Source: an uncultured Nitrospirota bacterium (lineage in GTDB: Bacteria > CG2-30-53-67). Taken from it: DNA of 64,000 nucleotides. The first letter of the stretch is position 1; each line of letters begins with the position of its first letter. The stretch spans positions 1 through 64,000 of the forward strand of contig CAMYMF010000009.1 of NCBI GenBank assembly GCA_947259355.1, given 5' to 3'. Made by a program: the position numbers and the translations under genes. Below the pieces are notes generated by a model that was not told the origin of the DNA, did no database searches, and saw nothing but the letters and a program-made list of their open reading frames with translations. Shown here piece after piece: positions 8,529-15,568 of the stretch.

Positions 8529-9840
8529 CGAAGAGCCCTTTCGACGGCTGCTCAACAAAGAATTGACCCGCAAAGGGTTCTCCGTGGCGGTTGCCGCCGA
8601 GGGACAGGCGGCGCTGGCCAAGCTCGAAAAGAGCACGTTTGATGTGCTCCTTCTTGATATTCTCATGCCCGGCATGGACGGCCTGGCGCTGATGCAGACG
8701 CTGCAAAAAGATCCCTCGACGCCTCCCATTGTGGTGCTCACGGGCAAGGCCACGGTGGAGACCGCCGTGGAGGCCATGAAGAACGGCGCCTACGACTACA
8801 TCACCAAGCCATACAAGCTGGACGAGTTGGAAATTGTCATCCGCCGGGCCCATGAGTACGGTTCGCTCCGTTTGAAGAGTGAACTGTTGCAGAAGGAGCT
8901 GGTCCGCAAGGAATCACCAGTGGAGATGGTCGGGAGCAGCCCGCCCATGCGCGCCCTGCTCAGCCTGATTCGCAAGATCGCGCCGTCCGACTCGAACGTG
9001 CTGATCCTCGGCGAGAGCGGTACGGGCAAGGAGCTGGTGGCCAACACTCTCTGGCATTACAGCCGGCGGAGCGACCAGCCGATCATCGCGCTCAACTGCG
9101 CCACCTTCTCAGAGCCTCTCATGGAATCGGAGCTCTTCGGGCATGAGAAGGGCGCCTTCACCACAGCCTACGAAACCAAACATGGCATCGTGGAGGTGGC
9201 CGACGGGGGCACGCTCTTCCTCGATGAGATCGCCGAAATGCCGTTGGGCCTGCAGGCAAAACTGCTCCGGTTTCTGGATACCGGTGAGTGCCGCAGGGTC
9301 GGCAGCAACCGGACGCGCAAGGTGGACGTGCGGCTCATCGCGGCCACGAACAAGGACCTCAAGGACCAGGTTGTCCGCAAGAACTTCCGGGAGGACCTCT
9401 TCTACCGTTTGAATGTCATCCGGATTGAAATGCCCCCCCTCCGGGAGCGGCGCGAGGACATTGCCGAGTTGGCCCGGCATTTTATCCGCAAGTACGCCCG
9501 CAAAATGGCCAAACAGCCCCCCGGAATCGACGACGCGGCCCTGTCGGCATTGGCCAGATACGACTGGCCGGGAAACGTTCGGGAGCTCGAAAACGAACTA
9601 GAGCGGGCCCTGCTGCTCTGCGACACACCCCGCATCGGGGTGCAGGATCTTTCGGTCTCTGACCTGACCGCGAGCCCTTCTCTGGAGGATCAGCCCAGAC
9701 TCGAGGAGCTCGAGAAAGCCTGTATTCTCAAGGTGTTGCGCGAGAGTGGGGGCAACCAGAGCCGGGCAAGCCGGATTCTGGGGATCAACCGGAAGACGCT
9801 CTATTTGAAACTCAAGAAGTACGGCATCAGCGGCTCCTGA
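8503..9840 (+). CDS. NtrC-type sigma-54-dependent response regulator
   Basis: 445 residues; start at ATG 8503 after an AAGGAG site, overlapping the kinase gene. Receiver domain (1-120) has the acidic pocket VDDEE and phospho-acceptor Asp52 in LLLDILMPGMDG. The AAA+ domain has Walker A GESGTGKE near residue 170, Walker B GGTLFLDEIAEMP, and an Arg-finger region (FREDLFYRLNV). The C terminus has a Fis-type helix-turn-helix (NQSRASRILGINRKTLYLKLKKYG). The sigma-54-contacting loop reads GAFTTA (from residue 217) instead of the usual GAFTGA. That may alter sigma-54 contact or may be a natural subgroup variant. Its targets are unknown; I found no convincing -24/-12 promoter in the window. Confidence 0.92.
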   Translation: MIRVLAVDDEEPFRRLLNKELTRKGFSVAVAAEGQAALAKLEKSTFDVLLLDILMPGMDGLALMQTLQKDPSTPPIVVLTGKATVETAVEAMKNGAYDYITKPYKLDELEIVIRRAHEYGSLRLKSELLQKELVRKESPVEMVGSSPPMRALLSLIRKIAPSDSNVLILGESGTGKELVANTLWHYSRRSDQPIIALNCATFSEPLMESELFGHEKGAFTTAYETKHGIVEVADGGTLFLDEIAEMPLGLQAKLLRFLDTGECRRVGSNRTRKVDVRLIAATNKDLKDQVVRKNFREDLFYRLNVIRIEMPPLRERREDIAELARHFIRKYARKMAKQPPGIDDAALSALARYDWPGNVRELENELERALLLCDTPRIGVQDLSVSDLTASPSLEDQPRLEELEKACILKVLRESGGNQSRASRILGINRKTLYLKLKKYGISGS

Positions 9841-9972
9841 AGTGCCATCCGGTTTTGCCGGCGGCCGCGGGGAGTACCTCTTCCGGCGCTGCCCCTGGTA
9901 CGGCCTGCTTGGGGTACTATGCCCCAGGTGGGGCGGGTAATTATTCCTCAGTTTGCGCCCCCCCTGCGTGTC

Positions 9973-10001
9973 TTCAAAAAACAAAACCGATTCTTTACAA
10001 T
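9973..10001 (+). promoter_or_regulatory. Putative sigma-70-type promoter
   Basis: TTCAAA (9973-9978), 17-base spacer, TACAAT (9996-10001), about 50 bases before the GTG start at 10053. It could drive the degenerate receiver gene and the methyltransferase operon behind it. Confidence 0.4.
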
Positions 10002-10052
10002 GGGTTATAGCATAGTGTCCTTTGTGGCACGGCAATTGCTTTACCGATTGGC

Positions 10053-10394
10053 GTGGACAAGATTCTCATCTGCACTCCGGATCCCATCTTTCTCAAGAGC
10101 CTCTATGCATTTCTGCGAGAGCAGGGATATGCTGTTGAAACCACTGAACAGACGGCCCGTGCCGTGCAGCGCGTATTCGAGACGCACTACGCGGCTGTTA
10201 TTTTGGATGCCGATGGGGTGGGACTGTCGGCCAGAGAGGCTGTGCGGATCATGAAGCGTGTGGCCGCGGAGATGCCTGTTATCATCGCAGGAGCGACATG
10301 CAGCCCGGAGGGGGCGGTCTGCATCGCCGAACCGGTCGATCTGGAAGAGTTGGGGCAGGCGATTCGTGCCATCGTGGAACCTCACCTAAACTGA
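10053..10394 (+). CDS. Stand-alone receiver-like protein, degenerate
   Basis: 113 residues from a GTG start. The fold pattern of a response-regulator receiver is clear: KILICTPDP, then AAVILDADGVGLSAREAV with Asp51/Asp53 at the phospho-acceptor position, then MPVIIAGA and EPVDLEELGQAI. The conserved switch Thr/Ser is Ala (IIAGA) and the invariant Lys before the final Pro is Glu (AEPVDLEEL). Without that Lys, normal phosphorylation signalling is doubtful. It has no output domain. The UroD gene starts 29 bases downstream, so this protein may head the methyl-transfer operon as a binding or regulatory partner. Confidence 0.7.
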   Translation: MDKILICTPDPIFLKSLYAFLREQGYAVETTEQTARAVQRVFETHYAAVILDADGVGLSAREAVRIMKRVAAEMPVIIAGATCSPEGAVCIAEPVDLEELGQAIRAIVEPHLN

Positions 10395-10423
10395 TAGAGT
10401 AACGAAAGGAGCGTCGGGGGCTT

Positions 10424-11449
10424 ATGAAACCACGGGAGACGATTCTGAAAGCGTTTGAGGGAGGCAAGCCGGACCGGATTCCCGTCACTCTGTTCGGGGC
10501 CGGTATGTGGAGCATCAAGGACTTCGGCACGACTTTTAAGGAATTGTCTGACGATACGGGGAAAATGACCGACATGCTGACGACGCTGGCTGATAGGCTG
10601 CGTTGCGATGTTGTCTACGCCGGCTCGGGCTACAACAATTTTCATGCGGCGGCCTTCGGTGGCGGCGTCAAGTTTCGGGAAATGGGAGCACCCGACCTGG
10701 AGGGGCGGCTCATCGATGAGGAGGGGGATCTGGATCAATTCGATCTGGGTTCGTTGGACAAGCATCCGGTGATCAACACGGTCAAGAACGCGCTGAAGGA
10801 GACGAAGCAGAAGATCGGCGACGACTATGTGGTCACCATGACATCTTGGGGGCCGTTCACGCTGGGCGCCCGATTCGTTGACGAAGAGATCATGATGAAG
10901 GCCACTTTCAAGCGGCCCGACTTCGTCCACCGGGTGGTCGATTTTGCCACCGACCTGCTGATCCATCTCTATGAACCACTGGTGGCCGACGGAACGCTGG
11001 ACGTGATCAGTATGGCCGACCCCACGGCTTCGGGCGATTTGATCTCCCGCAAGCAGTTCGAAAAGTTTGCGTTGCCCTATTTGAAGAAATTTACGGACTG
11101 GACCCGATCCAAGGGGGTGTACACGCTGATCCATATCTGCGGCAATACGACCGACCGCCTCGAACAGATGCCTGAAACGGGGGCCAGCTGTATCAGCCTG
11201 GACCATAAGACGGACATTGCCAAGGCCAAGGAAGTACTGCATGGCAAGATGTGTTTCGGCGGGAACGTCGATCCTGTCGGCGTGATGCTGCAGGGATCGG
11301 TCCAGGATGTGGAAACTGCCTGTAAACGGGTGATCGAGACGGCGGGCACTGACGGGGGGTTTGTGCTGATGCCGGGCTGTGACATTCCGCCCACCGTGCC
11401 CTATGAGAACATCCAAAAGTTTGTGCAGGTGGCCCGGGAGTGGTCGTAA
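10424..11449 (+). CDS. Uroporphyrinogen decarboxylase-family (MtaA/CmuA-like) methyltransferase
   Basis: 341 residues, full length for the MtaA/CmuA branch of the UroD superfamily. These zinc enzymes move methyl groups between corrinoid proteins and a thiol or another acceptor. The metal ligands are present: His and Cys in LIHICGNTTDRL, and the distal Cys in VLMPGCDIPPTVP. It is a close paralogue of the protein at 26186-27214 (shared DPTASGDLISRKQFE, SLDHKTD, AKEVLHG). True porphyrin synthesis is unlikely given the Zn motif and neighbours. It is followed after 173 bases by a CMD-family gene and then mtrH-like, UroD and corrinoid genes. Substrate unknown. Confidence 0.88.
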   Translation: MKPRETILKAFEGGKPDRIPVTLFGAGMWSIKDFGTTFKELSDDTGKMTDMLTTLADRLRCDVVYAGSGYNNFHAAAFGGGVKFREMGAPDLEGRLIDEEGDLDQFDLGSLDKHPVINTVKNALKETKQKIGDDYVVTMTSWGPFTLGARFVDEEIMMKATFKRPDFVHRVVDFATDLLIHLYEPLVADGTLDVISMADPTASGDLISRKQFEKFALPYLKKFTDWTRSKGVYTLIHICGNTTDRLEQMPETGASCISLDHKTDIAKAKEVLHGKMCFGGNVDPVGVMLQGSVQDVETACKRVIETAGTDGGFVLMPGCDIPPTVPYENIQKFVQVAREWS

Positions 11450-11622
11450 TTTCCGGCGTGGGTGAGCAGAGGGGGGGTGGTTGTTTGCTGGTGCAGAGTC
11501 TAGAGTGATATCCAGCATGAAAGAGAGGGGATGGTATGGGGAGCTTCTGGGAAGAACTCAAAAGAATGTTCGGTCGGACTTCGGTAACGGAGCCTTCCGG
11601 GCAGGCCACGAAAGGAGAGGTT

Positions 11623-12069
11623 ATGACTGACGCGCAGAAAATGACGGTTGAAGAGGTCAACAAATACATGGAAGAGCAGTGCGGGTTTCTGCCGCGCATG
11701 TTCAAGATAATCAATACCGTATCCCCCGTTCCGGGCAAGACCTTTGCCGACTTCTATGCGTCCATCTTCAGTGACGGAGCGCTGTCCAAGTCGGTGAAGG
11801 AGTTGATGTTCATGGCGGGCGGGGTGGCCTACTGCTCCCCGCGGTGCATCATTCATGTGGTGCCCGCCATCAAGGCGGGAGCGACCTCGGAGCAGGTCTT
11901 CGAGGCGGCTGCCGTTGGAATGATTCTGGCAGGTTTCGTACCGGGCGGTCCCGGTATCCCTTACGCTTTTGAATACGCGTTGAAATGCGTCGACATCGAC
12001 GCCAAGTTCCGCAAAGGCGAGGATTGGGAATACCTGCCTCAGACCCAATTCGATCACGGGATTCACTAG
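11623..12069 (+). CDS. Carboxymuconolactone decarboxylase-family (AhpD-like) protein
   Basis: 148 residues from ATG 11623, chosen because a strong AAAGGAGAGG site precedes it. An upstream in-frame ATG at 11536 (29 more residues, also with a G-rich site) is possible. The all-helical CMD fold is recognisable from KELMFMAGGVAYCSPRCIIHV and AGATSEQVFEAAAVGMILAG. The usual redox motif of this family is Cys-x2-Cys-x3-His; here the two cysteines are three residues apart (C-S-P-R-C), followed by IIH. It may act as a thiol peroxidase-like or disulfide protein. The gene lies between the first UroD gene and the mtrH-like gene. Confidence 0.75.
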   Translation: MTDAQKMTVEEVNKYMEEQCGFLPRMFKIINTVSPVPGKTFADFYASIFSDGALSKSVKELMFMAGGVAYCSPRCIIHVVPAIKAGATSEQVFEAAAVGMILAGFVPGGPGIPYAFEYALKCVDIDAKFRKGEDWEYLPQTQFDHGIH

Positions 12070-12080
12070 CAGTTCCACCC

Positions 12081-12113
12081 GGCGGGGGGGCACCCCCCCC
12101 TCTCCCCCCCGCC
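12081..12113 (+). other. All-G/C hairpin between genes
   Basis: GGCGGGGGGG (12081-12090) pairs perfectly with CCCCCCCGCC (12104-12113), 13-base loop. There is no T-run after it, so it is not a classical terminator. It separates the CMD gene from the mtrH-like gene and may protect or attenuate the mRNA. The long homopolymer runs are also a likely place for sequencing error. Confidence 0.6.
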
Positions 12114-12143
12114 GTCACCGCATCAAGACTGGAAGGAGTGAGC

Positions 12144-13118
12144 ATGTTTGTCTTTTCAACGAAGCAGAAAGTATGTGAAATCGGCGGCTGCAAGGTCGGC
12201 GGCCAACCCGGGGAAACCCCCCCGCTTTTGATTGCGTCCATGTTTCATAACAAAGACCGCATCATGCAGGACCGCAAAGGAAATTTCGACCGCGAGAAGG
12301 CCACGGCGCTGATCCGAAAGCAGGAGGAGCTCTCCCAGGCGACGGGCATCCCGAGCCTGGTGGCCATGGTGGCTAATTCGGCGGAGGAGGCCAAGATCTA
12401 CATTGACTTCTATCTGGAGACTACGGACATGCCCTTCGGCATCGACATGTGGGTTCCAGAGAAAAGGGAAAAAGCCACCGAATACGTGGCGAATAAGGGG
12501 CTGCAGGAGAAGTTTCTGTACAACAGTATCACGCCGTGGGACAAGGACATCAAGGGGCAGGTGCAGCGGGTGAAGGATTTGGGGATCAAACATGTCATCG
12601 TGCAGGTCTTCGACGATACCGATCAATCGCCCACGGGGCGGCTGAAATCTCTGGAGCGGCTCCTCGAAGACGGGGCAGGGGATTTCGAGACGGTTCTGGT
12701 CGACTCCTCGGTGATGAATCTTCCCTCCACGTCCTTTTCCATGCTGGCCAATCGGCTCATCAAGGAGAAGTACGGCTTCCCCTGCGGGAGCGCTTACTCC
12801 AACGGTACCCATATGTGGAAAGAGTCGAAGGAGACCTGGGGGCTGGACGGATTCAAGGCGATGGACGCCGTGGCGCAGGGGATGTCGACGGCCTTCTGGA
12901 GCGACTTCAATTTTTACGGGCCCATTGTGACCGCGCCCCGGATTTTTCCGGCGGTGGCTACGGCACATATTCTGCTTTCCACTTTGGTGTACGACGAGAC
13001 GGGCGAGGTCCCCGGCAATGACGATCTCCCCATTCGGAGATTGTTCCCCGATTTCATCGAAAAACTGGTCGAAGGGGGCGGGCGCAAGAAGGCCAAGGCC
13101 AAAGCCAAGGCCAAGTAA
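12144..13118 (+). CDS. MtrH-family methyltetrahydrofolate/corrinoid methyltransferase
   Basis: 324 residues, start at ATG 12144 after GGAAGGAG. It belongs to the MtrH/MtgA family of pterin-binding TIM-barrel methyltransferases: N-terminal QKVCEIGGCKVGGQPGE, then PLLIASMFHNKDRI, SAYSNGTHMW and DFNFYGPIVTAPRIFP. In methanogens MtrH moves the methyl group of methyl-H4MPT to a corrinoid. Bacterial relatives (glycine betaine and O-demethylase systems) exchange methyl between corrinoid protein and tetrahydrofolate. Here it most likely links the corrinoid protein encoded at 14201 to folate C1 metabolism. The C terminus has an unusual Lys/Ala tail (KKAKAKAKAK). Cotranscribed with the UroD gene 29 bases downstream. 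Confidence 0.87.
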   Translation: MFVFSTKQKVCEIGGCKVGGQPGETPPLLIASMFHNKDRIMQDRKGNFDREKATALIRKQEELSQATGIPSLVAMVANSAEEAKIYIDFYLETTDMPFGIDMWVPEKREKATEYVANKGLQEKFLYNSITPWDKDIKGQVQRVKDLGIKHVIVQVFDDTDQSPTGRLKSLERLLEDGAGDFETVLVDSSVMNLPSTSFSMLANRLIKEKYGFPCGSAYSNGTHMWKESKETWGLDGFKAMDAVAQGMSTAFWSDFNFYGPIVTAPRIFPAVATAHILLSTLVYDETGEVPGNDDLPIRRLFPDFIEKLVEGGGRKKAKAKAKAK

Positions 13119-13147
13119 TCACGACAGGAGAGGAAAGGAGAAGGATT

Positions 13148-14197
13148 TTGAGCAAAGAGAAAGCAATGACGGAAACCATGACATCAAGAGAACGGGTTCT
13201 GAAGCTCTTTCAGGGGCAGGCAACCGATCGGCCCCCCTGTTTCAGCGGGATGGGCAATGTAACCACCGAAGGGCTGAACCAGCTGCAATACAAGTTTGCC
13301 AAAGTACACCTGGATGAATTTCAGATGGCCGAGACGGCGGTGACCACGCACAAACTTTTTGGTTTTGACGCTTGTGTGGTCCCCTTTGACCTCTGCGCGG
13401 AAGCGGAGGCCCTGGGCGCCAAAATCAACACCTATCCGGACTCGGAAGATCTGCTATACCCGACGATCAAGGAGAAGGTAATTCACAGCGAAGACGACAT
13501 GGACATCACCATCCCCAGGGACGTGAGCGAGCGAGGTCGGGTGCCGCTGGTGTGCAAAGCGATCACACTGGCGAAGCAGGCGCTGAAAGACGATGTCTGC
13601 ATCGGCTCCTATGTGCTCGGGCCCTTTACGCTGGCTGGGCAGATTATGGAATTGAACGACCTGCTGAAACTCTCCTTCAAGAAGCCCGACCGGGTGGGGA
13701 AGCTCCTGGAGGCTCTTACCTGTGTTATCGTTGCCGTGGCCAAGGCCTATGAAAAGGCGGGCGTCGATTACCTGACGGTTCGCGAGATGGGGGCCACCTC
13801 GGATGTGTTGAGCCCCCGGGTCTTCAAGAACCTGATTCTGCCTCACCTCAAGAGCATCTTCGAGCAGATCAGTGTGCCAAGCGTGATCCATATCTGCGGC
13901 AAGACCAACGATATCGTGGTCCCCATGATGGAAACGGGCGCCTCCGCCATCAGTGTCGATCAGAAGAACAACGTGGCGGACACCCGGAAAAAACTGGGGG
14001 ATTCGGCCCTGATTTTCGGGAATTATGATCCCTACAATGTGCTCGTCTCAGGCACCCCCGAACAGGTGAAAGAGACGATGACCAAATGTCTCGACGATGG
14101 CGTTTCGGCGGTGTGGCCCGGCTGTGACATCTGGCCGACGGTCCCGCCGGAGAATTTCAAATCCATGATGGAAACGGTCAGGGAGTATAGGAGATAG
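13148..14197 (+). CDS. MtaA-like (UroD-family) methyltransferase
   Basis: 349 residues. UroD superfamily, MtaA-type: RERVLKLFQGQATDRPP at the start, DYLTVREMGATSDVLSP in the centre, Zn ligands in VIHICGKTND and VWPGCDIWPTVP. It closely resembles the protein at 48539-49561 (shared TLREMGATSD-like, DQKN and WPGCD segments). The corrinoid gene starts 3 bases after its stop, an arrangement typical of a methyltransferase and its cognate corrinoid protein. It may be the substrate-side methyltransferase (as in O-demethylases) or the thiol-side MtaA type. The sequence alone does not decide this. Confidence 0.87.
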   Translation: MSKEKAMTETMTSRERVLKLFQGQATDRPPCFSGMGNVTTEGLNQLQYKFAKVHLDEFQMAETAVTTHKLFGFDACVVPFDLCAEAEALGAKINTYPDSEDLLYPTIKEKVIHSEDDMDITIPRDVSERGRVPLVCKAITLAKQALKDDVCIGSYVLGPFTLAGQIMELNDLLKLSFKKPDRVGKLLEALTCVIVAVAKAYEKAGVDYLTVREMGATSDVLSPRVFKNLILPHLKSIFEQISVPSVIHICGKTNDIVVPMMETGASAISVDQKNNVADTRKKLGDSALIFGNYDPYNVLVSGTPEQVKETMTKCLDDGVSAVWPGCDIWPTVPPENFKSMMETVREYRR

Positions 14198-14200
14198 GGG

Positions 14201-14899
14201 ATGGCGACAGAAGAGAGGAAGAAGGAAATATTAGCGAAGCTCCGCACCGCGGTGATCGAGTACGATGAGGACAGCGCCAAGGAAGGCGCGCAGGAAGCGC
14301 TGGATGAGGAGATCTATGCCAATGACGCTATCTTTGACGGACTCGTCAGTGGAATGCAGGAAGTGGGGAGGCTCTTTGAGGCCGAAGAGTATTTCGTGCC
14401 CGAGATGCTCATGTGTGCGGACGCCCTCTATGCGGGCCTGGACATTCTGAAGCCCCACGTGGAACAGCTCGATCTGGGGGTCAAGGGATCGGTTGTCATC
14501 GGGACGGTGGAAGGGGACGTGCACGATATCGGCAAGAATATCGTGAAGATGATGTTCGATGTAGCCGGTTTCACCGTTTACGACCTGGGTCGTGACGTTC
14601 CGCTGGACAAGTTCATCGACGAGCAGCTCCGGACGGATTCAGAGCTGGTCTGTCTCTCGGCCATGATGACGACCACCATGGTGGGGATGCAGAAGGTGAT
14701 CGCGGACCTGAAGAAGAAGAATCCCAATGTCAAGATCATGATCGGCGGGGCGCCCGTTTCCGGAGACATTGCGGAGAAGTGGGGTGCCGACGGCTATGCC
14801 GATGACGCGACCAATGCGTTGGCGGACGCCATTAAAATGGTCAGTTCGCTGAAGCAGCTTAAGGAAGAGGCGGAGGCCAAGGCGAAAGACAACCCATGA
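14201..14899 (+). CDS. Corrinoid (B12-binding) methyl carrier protein
   Basis: 232 residues, the normal length for MtaC/MtbC/MttC-type carriers. A four-helix N-terminal cap (1-90) is followed by a Rossmann B12-binding domain with the lower-ligand motif GDVHDIGKN, in which His108 should coordinate cobalt, then GRDVPLDKFIDEQL, CLSAMMTTTMVGMQ and IMIGGAPVS. The protein carries the methyl group on cobalt between the UroD/MtaA and MtrH-type enzymes encoded next to it. Its stop overlaps the next start (ATGA). The second corrinoid protein of the window (41192-41866) has the same length pattern and His108. Confidence 0.95.
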   Translation: MATEERKKEILAKLRTAVIEYDEDSAKEGAQEALDEEIYANDAIFDGLVSGMQEVGRLFEAEEYFVPEMLMCADALYAGLDILKPHVEQLDLGVKGSVVIGTVEGDVHDIGKNIVKMMFDVAGFTVYDLGRDVPLDKFIDEQLRTDSELVCLSAMMTTTMVGMQKVIADLKKKNPNVKIMIGGAPVSGDIAEKWGADGYADDATNALADAIKMVSSLKQLKEEAEAKAKDNP

Positions 14900-15558
14900 A
14901 AGATGCGTTGAAGAGCCTGCTCCTGCGCTCCGGTGCGACGGTGGTGGGGGTCGCCTCCATTGAAGACTATGTCAACGGCGACATCGGTCACCTGACGCGG
15001 GCGGTCTCCATTGGCTTGGACGGCAATCTGCGGGAACGCACGCTCGACAAACTCAACAGCCTACAAAAGAAGGCGGCGCGATACCTGAAGGAAAAGGGCT
15101 ATCGATACCTCTGCATTCCGCCGGATTCGGATCGGATTACGGATCGGTTTGTGGCCAAACTCTACCCACTGGTCACGCACAAGATGGCCGCCACCTGTGC
15201 CGGAATCGGCTGGATCGGCCGAAACGGCCTCCTCATCAGTCCGCGCCACGGTCCGCGACTCTCCCTTGCCACGGTGCTCACCGATGCGCAACTGGTGCCC
15301 GACCCCCCCATGGAACGTAGCCTTTGCGGGGAGTGCCGGTTGTGCGAAGAGCATTGTCCCTCGGGTGCCATTACCGGGGAGTCGTGGTCCCGGAATGAGC
15401 CCTATCCCGACCTGATAGAAACCTCGCTGTGCCGGAGCCACAAGGCCGAGCGGCGAAGCCTTGCGGGGCGGCCGAACTGCGGTCTGTGCCTGGCCATCTG
15501 TCCCCACGGGCGGATGAACCTCAGCCGACACCCCGAGTGTATCAAGAGCATTGTGTAA
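14896..15558 (+). CDS. Two-[4Fe-4S] ferredoxin-like protein, QueG-related
   Basis: 220 residues. The N-terminal part resembles epoxyqueuosine reductase (QueG)-type proteins without being one (CAGIGWIGRNGLLISPRHGPR). It is followed by two 4Fe-4S motifs, CGECRLCEEHCPSGA and CGLCLAICPHGR. It overlaps the corrinoid gene by 4 bases and precedes the RamA-like gene by 10. In this context it probably delivers low-potential electrons for reactivating Co(II) to Co(I) or takes part in the methyl-transfer cycle. It lacks the length of a full QueG (about 350-380 residues). Confidence 0.75.
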   Translation: MKDALKSLLLRSGATVVGVASIEDYVNGDIGHLTRAVSIGLDGNLRERTLDKLNSLQKKAARYLKEKGYRYLCIPPDSDRITDRFVAKLYPLVTHKMAATCAGIGWIGRNGLLISPRHGPRLSLATVLTDAQLVPDPPMERSLCGECRLCEEHCPSGAITGESWSRNEPYPDLIETSLCRSHKAERRSLAGRPNCGLCLAICPHGRMNLSRHPECIKSIV

Positions 15559-15568
15559 AGGAGATTCC

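Noticed and set aside
5925-8777. Very long open frame (950 codons) on the minus strand opposite the sensor kinase
   Set aside because: It mirrors the codon pattern of the real + strand kinase gene, which has clear domains; no family-like sequence, no ribosome binding site.
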